Position numbers and translations under genes: made by a program. This document shows, in pieces, positions 24,334 to 32,927 of a DNA stretch of 64,000 bases (position 1 is its first letter; each line of letters opens with the position of its first letter). The notes beneath the pieces were generated by a model. That model searched no databases. It was not told where the DNA came from and saw only the letters and a program-made list of their open reading frames with translations. The stretch comes from an uncultured Clostridia bacterium. Its GTDB lineage: Bacteria > Bacillota > Clostridia > Christensenellales > DTU072. The stretch lies in the NCBI GenBank assembly GCA_944363505.1, contig CALVUD010000006.1:1-64000 (forward strand), given 5' to 3'.

Positions 24334-25506
24334 ATGGATTACGCAAAAGAATCGTTGAAACTGCATTACGAGTGGAAGGGAAAACTCGAAATCACCCCCC
24401 GCGCCACCGTCAACAATAAAGAGGAACTTTCCCTCGCATATACGCCCGGCGTCGCTCAGCCCTGCCTGGAAATTCAAAAGGATATTTCCAAGTCTTACGA
24501 ACTGACCCGTCGCTGGAACACCGTCGCGGTCATAACCGACGGCACGGCGGTATTGGGACTGGGCGACATCGGCCCCGAAGCGGGCATGCCCGTTATGGAA
24601 GGCAAATGCGTGCTGTTCAAGGCTTTCGGCGGAGTGGACGCCATTCCCCTTTGCGTCAGGAGCAAGGACCCCGACGAAATCGTGCACGCCGTATCCCTGT
24701 TCCTCGGCTCTTTCGGCGGCGTGAACCTCGAAGACATAGGCGCTCCCAGATGCTTCGAAATCGAAAGGAAATTAAAAGCCGTCAGCGACATACCGATCTT
24801 CCACGACGACCAGCACGGCACGGCTGTCGTGTGCCTCGCAGCGGTCATCAACGCATTGAAAATAGTCAAAAAAGATTTCAAAGACTGCGTAGTGGTTTTC
24901 TCGGGCGCGGGTGCAGCGGGCGTAGCCATCGCCAAGCTGTTCTCGAGTATCGGCGTCAAGGACATACTGATGTGCGACCGAAAAGGCATCATTTCCTCCA
25001 AAAACGAAAACATGAGCGAACTCAAACAGGAGATCGCCTCTTTCACCAATAAGAGCGCGCGCACGGGAACGCTCGCGGACGCGATGCGCGGCGCGGACAT
25101 TTTCGTAGGCGTCAGCGCGCCCGGTTTGGTTACCGAAGAAATGGTGGCTTCCATGAACGAGGGTGCCATAGTCATGGCAATGGCTAACCCCGTTCCCGAA
25201 ATAATGCCCGACCTCGCTTTAAAAGCGGGCGCGGCGGTTGTCGGCACGGGCAGAAGCGACTTCCCCAACCAGATCAACAACGTCCTGGCTTTCCCGGGAA
25301 TCTTCCGCGGAGCGCTCGACGTAAGAGCCAGCGACATCAACGAGGAAATGAAGCTCGCCGCCGCGAAAGCCATCGCTTCGCTCGTTTCCGACGAGGAGCT
25401 TTGCGCCGATTTCATTATCCCCAAGGCGTTCGACCCCAGAGTAGGCAAGACCGTTGCCGAAGCCGTCGCGAAAGCCGCGCGCGATTCGGGAGTGGCGAGA
25501 ATTTAA
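24334..25506 (+). CDS. NAD(P)-dependent malic enzyme
   Basis: 390 residues, the short bacterial form without the phosphotransacetylase domain. It oxidatively decarboxylates malate to pyruvate. Visible parts: the YTPGVAQPC segment near 33, catalytic Tyr/Lys region with VITDGTAVLGLGDIGPEAGMPVMEGK near 70, FHDDQHGTAVV near 150 and the nucleotide loop FSGAGAAGVAIA near 187. Directly downstream of an Ldh2-family dehydrogenase and followed by a strong terminator, so the pair forms a two-gene operon around malate and pyruvate. Confidence 0.93.
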   Translation: MDYAKESLKLHYEWKGKLEITPRATVNNKEELSLAYTPGVAQPCLEIQKDISKSYELTRRWNTVAVITDGTAVLGLGDIGPEAGMPVMEGKCVLFKAFGGVDAIPLCVRSKDPDEIVHAVSLFLGSFGGVNLEDIGAPRCFEIERKLKAVSDIPIFHDDQHGTAVVCLAAVINALKIVKKDFKDCVVVFSGAGAAGVAIAKLFSSIGVKDILMCDRKGIISSKNENMSELKQEIASFTNKSARTGTLADAMRGADIFVGVSAPGLVTEEMVASMNEGAIVMAMANPVPEIMPDLALKAGAAVVGTGRSDFPNQINNVLAFPGIFRGALDVRASDINEEMKLAAAKAIASLVSDEELCADFIIPKAFDPRVGKTVAEAVAKAARDSGVARI

Positions 25507-25522
25507 CTCCGTTTATTGCATT

Positions 25523-25552
25523 AAAACGACCCCGCGTTTCGGGGTCGTTTTT
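25523..25552 (+). terminator. Terminator of the malic enzyme operon
   Basis: An 11-bp perfect stem, AAAACGACCCC with its complement, loop of 7, then T5. The A-rich arm makes it potentially bidirectional. Confidence 0.9.
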
Positions 25553-25554
25553 GT

Positions 25555-25588
25555 TGCAAAAAAAGCGCCGGACTGCCGCCCGACGCTT
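25555..25588 (-). terminator. Terminator of the EF-G-like gene
   Basis: On the minus strand a 10-bp stem with two G-U pairs (AGCGTCGGGC against GTCCGGCGCT) is followed by seven T. Confidence 0.75.
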
Positions 25589-25604
25589 TTAAACGCTATA
25601 AATG

Positions 25605-27674
25605 CTATTGAGCCGCCGCCATGCGCTTTTTATAGTCTTCTATTATCTTCTGCGCCTGGGAAGCGGGGACCTCTTCGTAACGCTCGAAGGTGGTCGAGAA
25701 TTTGCCCCTGCCCTGGGTCATGCTGCGAAGATCCGTGGCGTATTTGGCGAGTTCGCTCTGCGGCGCCTCGGCGGAAACGACGGTCTTGCCGTTTACGGAA
25801 TCGGTACCGAGTATCCTGCCCCTTCTCTTGCTGAGGTCGCCCATTATGTCGCCCATATAAGAATCGGGAACGGTGATGTCGATGTGCATGATGGGTTCGA
25901 GGAATACGGGGTTGGCTTTGGAGCAGCCGTCCTGGAACGCCAGTTTCGCGGCGGTGATGAATGCGATTTCCTTGCTGTCGACGGGATGCGATTTGCCGTC
26001 GAACACGGTGCACTTGAGGTTGATGACGGGATAGTCGGCAAGTATGCCCTTAGGCGCCGCCTCGCGCAGGCCCTTTTCGACCGCGGGAATGTACTGACGC
26101 GGTATAGCGCCGCCGACGACCGCGTCGACGAATTCGAAGATACCGTCCGCGGCACCCGGCTCGAAACGTACGGAGCACTGACCGAACTGACCCGCGCCGC
26201 CAGACTGTTTCTTGTGTTTGCCTTCGGCTTCCACGCACTTTTTGATGGTCTCGCGGTACGCGATCCTGGGTTCTTTAAGCACCGCGGTGGCGTTGAATTT
26301 GTTTTTAACCTTTTTGCAGATGATGTCAAGCTGCATTTCGCCCATGCCCGAAATGATCATTTCGTTGGTCTCGGCGTTTTTCTCGAGAGTGAAAGTGTTG
26401 TCCTCGTCAAGCATCTTGTTGAGTCCGGCGAAAACTTTGTCTTCGGAACCTTTGTCCGCGCTGGAAACGGCAAAGCTGATAACGGGTTTCGGGAAGTCGA
26501 TGGGGTCGAATCTGACCACGTCCGAGGGGTCGCAAAGAGTGTTGTTGGTCGTGGTATAGTTCAGTTTCGCGAAAGCGCCGATGTCGCCCGCGTACATCAC
26601 GTCCACGCTCTCCTGCTTTTTGCCGCGCATGATGCTCATCGCCGAGATCTTTTCGGTTTCGTCAGCCTCTACGTTCAGTACGACGTCACCCGTGGAAACC
26701 TTGCCGCGCATGACTTTGAACATCAGCAGCTTGCCGATGAACGGGTCGACTATGGTCTTGAATACCTGAGCGGCGAACTTACCCGACTCGTCGATCTCCA
26801 TGTCGGCGTGTTTGTCGCCCGCGGTATAGCCGTGCTTGACGGATTCGCCGGGAGCGGGGAACAGATCGACGATGTGGTCGAACAACGCGGTCAGCGCGGG
26901 CTGTTTGTCCACTGCTACGCCCGCGATAACGGGATATACTTCGCCCGCCGCAAATCTTAAACGCAGACCGGCTTTCTTTTCCTCGGCGGAAATTTCCTCG
27001 CCGCCGAAGAATTTCTCCATCAGGTCCTCGCTGGCTTCGGCTACCGCCTCCATCAGAATACCGTCCTCTTCGGCGAGTTTTCCCTGGAGCGAAGCGGGTA
27101 CGGCGATAGCGTTTCCGTTAACGTCCGCGGCGGTGCCCGAAAGCACGTCGACGTATCCCGTCAGGGTGTTGCCCTGCATTATCGGCAGCTCGACGGCGAT
27201 TACCTTTGCGCCGTACTTGTCGCGGTACGCCTGTAAAGTCGCGTCAAAACTGGAGTTTTCCTTGTTCACGCCGTTGACCCAAACGAATACGGGTATGTTT
27301 TTCTCGGCACAATACTCGAGAGCCTTTTCGGCGCCCACGGGAACGGAACCCGTCGCGCCCGTTACCAGTATCGCGGCGTCGGCGACCGCGAGAGCAGCCA
27401 CCATTTCGCCCTCGAAATCGAAAAATCCGGGGCAGTCCAATATATTGAACTTGTAATCCTTATACAGCACGTAAGCCATCGAGAGGCTTATGGACATTTT
27501 ACGGGAGATTTCCTCCTGATCATAGTCGGAAACGGAGTTGCCGTCGTCAACCTTTCCCAGGCGGTCGATTGCCTTGGTCTTGTAGAGCATTGCTTCCAAA
27601 AGCGAAGTCTTGCCTTCGCCGCCGTGCCCTATCAGGGCAATATTCCGTATCTTGTCCTTATGAAAAACAGCCAT
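25605..27674 (-). CDS. EF-G-like translational GTPase (FusA paralogue)
   Basis: 689 residues, with the five-domain layout of elongation factor G. The P-loop is GHGGEGKTS (residues 16-24) rather than the AHIDAGKTT of housekeeping EF-G, the switch II motif is DCPGFFDF, and the guanine-specificity motif is NGVNKENS instead of NKMD. These mark the second EF-G-like class common in Firmicutes and Actinobacteria. Whether it catalyses translocation, recycling or something else is not settled. It stands alone behind its own promoter and ends at a terminator; no rps or tuf genes are next to it, which also argues for the paralogue. Confidence 0.88.
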   Translation of the reverse strand: MAVFHKDKIRNIALIGHGGEGKTSLLEAMLYKTKAIDRLGKVDDGNSVSDYDQEEISRKMSISLSMAYVLYKDYKFNILDCPGFFDFEGEMVAALAVADAAILVTGATGSVPVGAEKALEYCAEKNIPVFVWVNGVNKENSSFDATLQAYRDKYGAKVIAVELPIMQGNTLTGYVDVLSGTAADVNGNAIAVPASLQGKLAEEDGILMEAVAEASEDLMEKFFGGEEISAEEKKAGLRLRFAAGEVYPVIAGVAVDKQPALTALFDHIVDLFPAPGESVKHGYTAGDKHADMEIDESGKFAAQVFKTIVDPFIGKLLMFKVMRGKVSTGDVVLNVEADETEKISAMSIMRGKKQESVDVMYAGDIGAFAKLNYTTTNNTLCDPSDVVRFDPIDFPKPVISFAVSSADKGSEDKVFAGLNKMLDEDNTFTLEKNAETNEMIISGMGEMQLDIICKKVKNKFNATAVLKEPRIAYRETIKKCVEAEGKHKKQSGGAGQFGQCSVRFEPGAADGIFEFVDAVVGGAIPRQYIPAVEKGLREAAPKGILADYPVINLKCTVFDGKSHPVDSKEIAFITAAKLAFQDGCSKANPVFLEPIMHIDITVPDSYMGDIMGDLSKRRGRILGTDSVNGKTVVSAEAPQSELAKYATDLRSMTQGRGKFSTTFERYEEVPASQAQKIIEDYKKRMAAAQ

Positions 27675-27707
27675 TACGTTTTCTCCTTAAAATTAAACAG
27701 TAAGAAT

Positions 27708-27736
27708 ATGATACTATATACAGACTGAAATATCAA
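27708..27736 (-). promoter_or_regulatory. Promoter of the EF-G-like gene
   Basis: TTGATA (27736-27731), a 17-base spacer, TATCAT (27713-27708), 33 bases before the ATG; AAGGAG is in the leader. Confidence 0.65.
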
Positions 27737-27776
27737 GAAAATTTTTTAAATACGGAAAATTAAACTTTACGCTCCG

Positions 27777-28475
27777 CTATCTGGCGATATTGCGAAAAAC
27801 GCGACGGTAAAACTCGCTTTCGTCCCTGCCGGAAAATATAAATTCCAATCCGCCTTTTTCTTCGTCGGTAAAATGTTTCGCCGCTCGGGAAACGACCTCG
27901 GAGACTCCGTCGCGGACGACACGGGCGCGGGTTATTTCGCGCACGGCTTCCTTGAAGAATATGTAATGGGTGCATCCGAGAGTTACCGCGTCGCAACCGA
28001 CAAAAACCTTCAGCTTTTCTTCCAGATATTTTTCTATCGCGGCGTCCGTTCCTCCGGCGCGCTCCGCCATAGTTGCAAGCCGAGGGTCGGCATAAACGGC
28101 TGCCCCGCGTTTTTTTAGCGCGAGCACCCTGTCGGAACGCGCGGCTAGCGGTGTGCACATAACGAGACTCTTTTCCGTTTCGGGCGAAGCGTCGGGATAT
28201 ATCCATACCATCGGAACGGCGCAGTCCGAGGCTATCCGCGGCGCCGCGCCTATCCCCATAGTGTTGCAACCGACGACTATTTCCTCGGCTCCCTCAGCTA
28301 TCGCAGACAAGGATATTTCGTATAATCTGTCTGCCAGATAATCCGTATTTCGGATTCCGTATGGAGCATAACGGTTGTCCGAATAATAAATATAGCGCTC
28401 GTTCGGGTATTTATCCGAAAGCGCCTTCAATACGTTCAGTCCGCCAATGCCCGAATCGACTACGGCAATTACCAT
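27777..28475 (-). CDS. murI: Glutamate racemase
   Basis: 232 residues, slightly short. It makes D-glutamate for peptidoglycan. The N-terminal DSGIGGL, first catalytic Cys in VGCNTMG near 70 and second in TLGCTHY near 165 are all present. It lies 23 bases behind gpr on the same strand and is probably co-transcribed. No good Shine-Dalgarno site precedes the ATG. One could think of a related aspartate/hydantoin racemase, but the motif spacing fits MurI better. Confidence 0.88.
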   Translation of the reverse strand: MVIAVVDSGIGGLNVLKALSDKYPNERYIYYSDNRYAPYGIRNTDYLADRLYEISLSAIAEGAEEIVVGCNTMGIGAAPRIASDCAVPMVWIYPDASPETEKSLVMCTPLAARSDRVLALKKRGAAVYADPRLATMAERAGGTDAAIEKYLEEKLKVFVGCDAVTLGCTHYIFFKEAVREITRARVVRDGVSEVVSRAAKHFTDEEKGGLEFIFSGRDESEFYRRVFRNIAR

Positions 28476-28498
28476 AGCCCAAGATATTCATTACGGTT

Positions 28499-29293
28499 TT
28501 AAATGGTTCCGTGTACGGCAAGGTTTATCGCTTCGCCTATAACCTCAGAAAAATCTTCTACGGCAAGGTCTATTTCCTTTACCGTAACGACCAGGTCCGA
28601 CAAAACATCTTCAGTCGCCTTATTCAGCCTTTTTCCGTCAGCGCCTTCCGCCCAGATATTCAGCGCCTGTATCACAAGCGGAACCCCTACCGCTATTACG
28701 GGAACGCCGAGACTTTTTTCGGACAGCTCCCTTTTAGCGTTTCCGACACCCGATCCGGGCACCAGCCCGCCGTCCGAAATCTGTATGACCCGCATGAGTC
28801 TCGAAGCGCGTCCCGCGGAAAGAGTGTCCACCGCGATGACCGACGCGGGTTTTATCCTGTCGACGACGCCCTTTACCACGTCGAACGAATTAATTCCCGT
28901 AACTCCGGCAACGCCGCCGCGTATGCCGCACAGTCTTCCGCGGCTTGCGGATTTTACTCCCGCTTTTTTAAGGTGTTCCGTGATGTCCAGATACTTCAGC
29001 GTTCTGCCCCCTAAAGCGTCAGCGGTCATGCCCTCGTTACCGACGCCCACGACCAGTACCAGATCCTTTTTCGTAACCTTGTAACATCTAAGCATATATT
29101 TGAGTTCTGCCGCCACTACGCCCATGACTTCGTTTTTGTATTCGGAATCGAACGCGAGGCTCTTGTTCAAATTTACGAAGCTGAGTCTTTCTTTTCCCGA
29201 GGCTTTCCGCTCTGCCGACACCGCGTAGGCGTTTTTGGAAGATACAAAATCGTTGCCGAGCACGGCTTCGTTAAGACAAAAATAATCGCGCAT
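28499..29293 (-). CDS. gpr: GPR endopeptidase (spore germination protease)
   Basis: 264 residues, shorter than the Bacillus enzyme (about 370) as in several Clostridia. It degrades the small acid-soluble proteins that protect spore DNA during germination. Recognised by LVVGVGNEGMTADALGGRT near 80, GIRGGVAGVTGINSFDV near 125, DTLSAGRASRLMRVIQISDGGLVPGSGVGN near 155-185, which holds the acid residues of the active site. It shows that the organism, or its recent ancestor, forms spores. Clear sigma-A boxes are absent upstream, as expected for a forespore-sigma gene, though I could not identify a convincing sigma-F/G site. Confidence 0.92.
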   Translation of the reverse strand: MRDYFCLNEAVLGNDFVSSKNAYAVSAERKASGKERLSFVNLNKSLAFDSEYKNEVMGVVAAELKYMLRCYKVTKKDLVLVVGVGNEGMTADALGGRTLKYLDITEHLKKAGVKSASRGRLCGIRGGVAGVTGINSFDVVKGVVDRIKPASVIAVDTLSAGRASRLMRVIQISDGGLVPGSGVGNAKRELSEKSLGVPVIAVGVPLVIQALNIWAEGADGKRLNKATEDVLSDLVVTVKEIDLAVEDFSEVIGEAINLAVHGTI

Positions 29294-29336
29294 AATAAAA
29301 GTGTGCGCTTTTTAAAAATAATGATACGAAAATCGT

Positions 29337-29365
29337 TTGCAAACTCTAAAACGATGTGGTATTAT
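29337..29365 (+). promoter_or_regulatory. Promoter of rpsT
   Basis: TTGCAA at 29337-29342, a 17-base spacer, TATTAT at 29360-29365, with a leader of about 48 bases to the ATG. Confidence 0.65.
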
Positions 29366-29419
29366 ATTTAGGCACATTGAGTGGACAAGTAACAAAGTCA
29401 TTCCTTGAAGGAGAAAATA

Positions 29420-29755
29420 ATGGCAAATATCAAATCGCAGAAAAAGAGAATCCTCATAACCAAAGAGGAAAATGCACGCAATACCGCGCTCCGCACCCGT
29501 TGCAAGAACGCCGTCAAAAAGTATGAAGCCGCCATCGCCGAGGGCGACGTCGCGAAAGCCAAGGGACTGCTTCCCGACACCGTCAGCATCATAACCAAAG
29601 CGGGTATTTACAAGGACAACACCGTCTCCAGAAAGGTCGCGCGTTTCTCTAAGATGCTTTACGAGCTCGAAAAAGCTTCGGCTCCCGCAGCGGAAGCCGC
29701 TCCCGCCGAGGAAGAAGCTCCCAAAAAGCGTCGTACTTCCAAAAAAGCCGAATAA
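29420..29755 (+). CDS. rpsT: 30S ribosomal protein S20
   Basis: 111 residues. The first 85 are a typical S20 (MANIKSQKKRIL, NTALRTRCKNAVKKYE, IYKDNTVSRKVARFSKML). A 25-residue Ala/Glu/Pro tail ending in a basic RRTSKKAE is longer than usual. S20 binds 16S rRNA early in assembly. GAAGGAG precedes the ATG; an upstream in-frame TTG is rejected. tRNA-Pro follows 22 bases after the stop, so both may share the transcript and the terminator at 29857. Confidence 0.95.
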   Translation: MANIKSQKKRILITKEENARNTALRTRCKNAVKKYEAAIAEGDVAKAKGLLPDTVSIITKAGIYKDNTVSRKVARFSKMLYELEKASAPAAEAAPAEEEAPKKRRTSKKAE

Positions 29756-29777
29756 TTTAACGGGGCAAACCCGTTGA

Positions 29778-29854
29778 CTGGGTGTGGCGCAGCTTGGTAG
29801 CGCGCTTGAATGGGGTTCAAGAGGCCGGAAGTTCAAATCTTCTCACCCAGACCA
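29778..29854 (+). tRNA. tRNA-Pro (anticodon GGG)
   Basis: A 77-base cloverleaf with encoded CCA. The 7-bp acceptor stem CTGGGTG/CACCCAG, D stem GCGC/GCGC, anticodon stem CTTGA/TCAAG with loop ATGGGGT (anticodon GGG at 34-36, U33 and purine 37 present) and T arm with TTCAAAT are all intact. It reads CCC/CCU proline codons. Confidence 0.93.
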
Positions 29855-29856
29855 AA

Positions 29857-29881
29857 GGCACGTCGACGACGTGCCTTTTTT
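29857..29881 (+). terminator. Terminator after tRNA-Pro
   Basis: A perfect 8-bp stem GGCACGTC/GACGTGCC with a 3-base loop and six T, immediately after the CCA end. Confidence 0.9.
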
Positions 29882-29995
29882 ATGCGCGAAAGACGCGGAG
29901 CCATGGGATCGTAGAAACCTTTTGCGGCATGCGTTCCCCTGCCGCGCCCGCGTGCGACACACCGCGGCAGAAAGGCGCCTGTTAAACAAGCGCAC

Positions 29996-30026
29996 AAAAA
30001 AGGCGTTGCATACGGCAACGCCTTTT
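29996..30026 (-). terminator. Terminator of the ABC transporter gene
   Basis: A perfect 12-bp stem AAAAGGCGTTGC and complement with a 5-base loop. A/T on both flanks makes it usable on either strand; it ends the minus-strand ABC gene 38 bases after its stop. Confidence 0.85.
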
Positions 30027-30063
30027 GAAACCTATATTTCCGCCACTCGGGCGGCGAAACGGG

Positions 30064-32670
30064 TCATTCCGTTCTGAGACAGGTTACGGGGTCTTTCCTG
30101 GACGCGATACGGCTGGGAATGAACCCGGCGATCACCGACAGCGCCGTGCTTATCAGGATCATCATCACGACGTGCCACCATTCTATGGCGATAAGATTTC
30201 CTACCATCAGGTATTTTTCTATAATAAGATTCAACGGCATGAACAGTATAAACGAGATCACCACGCCGAGTATGCCCGCAAGCAGTCCTATCATGCCCGA
30301 TTCGGCGATAAACACCGCGCTGATGTCCTTTTTCCTCGCGCCGAGACTGCGGAGTATTCCTATCTCCTTTCTGCGCTCGAGGACGGAAGTATAAATGATG
30401 ATCGCTATCATTATGCTGGAGACCACCAGCGAAATCGCCGCGAACCCGACCAGCACGCCCGTAATGGTGCCCGTCAACGAATCCACATAGCCCATTATTA
30501 TCGAAAGCGTATCCGTATATTTGATGGGTTTGTTCCCTTCGATATCGTTGTAAGCCTGTATATATTCCTCGATCTGTTCCTTGGAATCGAAGGAATGCGC
30601 GTACAGTCTGATGCTCATCGGGTTTTCCATGTCCGCAAGCCCCATTTCCACCAATAACGATTCATAAGCGCTTTTGTCCAAAGTGTTTCCGTTCAGAATA
30701 TTGACGGTGGGAGAAGCCTGCTGTGCCTTTACGGCGGGAGAATCGCCCGCACGTTCGGAAAGATATTCCGTAAGTTCGTGCGTATACCCTATCACGCCGT
30801 TGATCGAAGTTATTTCGGTACCGCGTTTGGGTCTGACGACGCCTACCACCTTTACCTCGACGCTGTTGGGGTTGCCTTCGGAATTGACGCCCTCGATGAA
30901 CGAAACCTTACGTTGATCGTTTCTTTCGGTCAGTTTCTGCCATTTACCCGTGCTGTCTTGATAATAATAGTCGGAATCGGTGGTAAGTCTGTATTTGAGT
31001 CCCAACAGTTCGTCAACGGTGTATGTCTTGGAAACGAACGAAGAGCCTTGCGTCAGCGCGTCGACGAGTTCGTCCGGGGAACGCAGTCCCAGAGCAAACA
31101 GCGTATAGTCGTCCAACGCGTTTTCCTCGTTGACCACGATCACTACTTCGTCGTAAGAGGTCGGCCAACGGGAATTGCCCAACAGTTCGTACTGGGAATC
31201 GAGCAGCTTGGGATTATCTATCATCTCGTCCCACACCATCAGCATCTCGCCGAACTGGGCGAGCATCTCCGTCAGGTTGCCGCCGAGTCCCATATTGCCC
31301 ATCATCTCCTCGAGTCCCTCGATGAACGGGTTGACTTTCATATAGTTGTCGGGGTCGTTGACGAAATTACAGAAAGCGTCGAATTCCACGCCGTAATCGA
31401 TTTTAACGTATCCCGCGCTCTCCGGCAACGGGTTTTCTTCCATGTAATCCTGGAAAGCGGCAAGGTCGTTGGTCGAGAACAGCGTGCCGTCCAGAATGTG
31501 ATCCAGAAGATTGCCTATCACTTCGTTGACGACGATCTCCTCGCTGTCGGGCCATTGTTCCCTGTCCTCTCCGTCCTCGGCAAGAATGCCCATGACCGAG
31601 GTTATGCTCATCGAAGTTCTGTTCAATTCTATCGGGTACTGCGACAGCGCGTTTTTTTCCATATTCTCGATATACGCGCCCGCGCCGCCCGAAAGCGCCA
31701 GCACCAGAATTATCCCGATAATGCCGATACTGGAGGCGAACGAAGTCAATATCGTTCTTCCCTTTTTACTTTTAAGGTTCGTAAAACTCAGCGAAACAGC
31801 CGTTCCGGCGCTCATTACTGAATCGTGCTCTTTGCGGCGTTTAAAGGGTTTTCGGCTTCTCTTTATAGGCTTTTCGGCGCCCTTTTTCTCGGTTTTGCAG
31901 ACTTCGGCGCTGTTTTCGACATCGGCAACCTCGATTTTAGAGTCATCGATCGTAACCGACGCGGATTCCTCGGCGCCACCCTCGTCGGGCGGATTGTAAG
32001 GATTGGAATCGCTGGTAACAACGCCGTCCTTGAGGTCTATGATACGTGTTGCGTATTCCTCGGCCAGGCGTTCGTTGTGCGTAACCATGATGACCAGACG
32101 TTCTTCGGATATCTCTTTTAAAAGTTCCATTACCTGAACGCCCGAAGTCGAATCCAGCGCACCCGTAGGCTCGTCGGCAAGAATTATATCGGGATCGTTG
32201 ACTATCGAACGCGCTATCGCGACGCGCTGCATCTGCCCGCCCGAAAGCTGATTGGGCTTATTAAAGGCGTATTCCTTCAGCCCTACTCTGTCCAGAGCCT
32301 CCAGCGAACGGCGGCGTCTTTCCTCCTTGCCGACGCCCGCAAGCGTCATCGACATCTCCACGTTGCCCACCACGCTGAGGTGGGGGATAAGGTTATACGA
32401 CTGAAACACGAAACCTATATAGTGGTTTCTGTAGACGTCCCAGTCGTGGTCTTTGTAATGCAAGGTGCTTTTGCCGTTTATGACGATCTCGCCGTCCGTG
32501 GGGTGGTCCAGCCCGCCGATAATGTTCAGCAGAGTGGTTTTACCGCATCCAGAGGGTCCCAATACTGCGACGAATTCGCTTTTTCCGAAAGATACGTCCA
32601 CGCCTTTAAGCACGTTCACCTTGTGTTCGCCGACTTCGTAATATTTACAGATATTTTTGAGTCTCAGCAT
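30064..32670 (-). CDS. ABC transporter, fused ATPase and FtsX/MacB-like permease
   Basis: 868 residues. Residues 1-230 are an ATPase of the LolD/MacB group: Walker [10 protein letters not shown] near 40, signature [14 protein letters not shown] near 142, Walker [11 protein letters not shown] near 165. A charged linker with [13 protein letters not shown] follows to about 300. The remainder is a MacB/FtsX-type permease: one helix near 320-345, a large extracytoplasmic domain, and three helices in the last 130 residues. Such Firmicutes fusions usually export peptides or take part in envelope-stress or antimicrobial-peptide resistance; no accessory protein gene is next to it. The ATG at 32670 follows GGAGAGG. 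Confidence 0.88.
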   Translation of the reverse strand: MLRLKNICKYYEVGEHKVNVLKGVDVSFGKSEFVAVLGPSGCGKTTLLNIIGGLDHPTDGEIVINGKSTLHYKDHDWDVYRNHYIGFVFQSYNLIPHLSVVGNVEMSMTLAGVGKEERRRRSLEALDRVGLKEYAFNKPNQLSGGQMQRVAIARSIVNDPDIILADEPTGALDSTSGVQVMELLKEISEERLVIMVTHNERLAEEYATRIIDLKDGVVTSDSNPYNPPDEGGAEESASVTIDDSKIEVADVENSAEVCKTEKKGAEKPIKRSRKPFKRRKEHDSVMSAGTAVSLSFTNLKSKKGRTILTSFASSIGIIGIILVLALSGGAGAYIENMEKNALSQYPIELNRTSMSITSVMGILAEDGEDREQWPDSEEIVVNEVIGNLLDHILDGTLFSTNDLAAFQDYMEENPLPESAGYVKIDYGVEFDAFCNFVNDPDNYMKVNPFIEGLEEMMGNMGLGGNLTEMLAQFGEMLMVWDEMIDNPKLLDSQYELLGNSRWPTSYDEVVIVVNEENALDDYTLFALGLRSPDELVDALTQGSSFVSKTYTVDELLGLKYRLTTDSDYYYQDSTGKWQKLTERNDQRKVSFIEGVNSEGNPNSVEVKVVGVVRPKRGTEITSINGVIGYTHELTEYLSERAGDSPAVKAQQASPTVNILNGNTLDKSAYESLLVEMGLADMENPMSIRLYAHSFDSKEQIEEYIQAYNDIEGNKPIKYTDTLSIIMGYVDSLTGTITGVLVGFAAISLVVSSIMIAIIIYTSVLERRKEIGILRSLGARKKDISAVFIAESGMIGLLAGILGVVISFILFMPLNLIIEKYLMVGNLIAIEWWHVVMMILISTALSVIAGFIPSRIASRKDPVTCLRTE

Positions 32671-32800
32671 AATTGCCTCTCCGATAATAATTTCATTTTC
32701 TCGCTGCGCCCTTAAAAACACCGGGCTGACTCGCTTTCCCCGCCGAAAGGATAAGATTCCGTTCGCCCTTTATCATAAAATATAAATTTATATGGGAAAT

Positions 32801-32829
32801 ATTATAACCGATATCCGCGATAATTTCAA
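32801..32829 (-). promoter_or_regulatory. Promoter of the ABC transporter gene
   Basis: TTGAAA (32829-32824), 17 bases, TATAAT (32806-32801). The predicted untranslated leader is about 125 bases, unusually long here, but I see no strong hairpin in it. Confidence 0.65.
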
Positions 32830-32892
32830 CTTATTTGGATTGCGGAACGAGCTTTTTCACACGACTTTCATATTGGGAGGGATGCGACGTTA

Positions 32893-32921
32893 TTGAAAAA
32901 CGAGCGATTCCGTTGTATAAT
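32893..32921 (+). promoter_or_regulatory. Leaderless-type promoter of the DUF4832 lipoprotein gene
   Basis: TTGAAA at 32893-32898, a 17-base spacer, perfect TATAAT at 32916-32921, then six bases and the ATG at 32928. Transcription would start at or beside the AUG. Confidence 0.75.
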
Positions 32922-32927
32922 AGAAAT

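Noticed and set aside
25602..26960. A 452-codon open frame opposite the EF-G-like gene
   Set aside because: Shadow of the conserved GTPase gene, explained by codon bias; the EF-G-like frame has all its motifs, ribosome site and promoter.
29294..29336. Forespore sigma (sigma-F or sigma-G) promoter for gpr
   Set aside because: Boxes loosely like the consensus can be found, but spacing and sequence do not fit well enough to claim.
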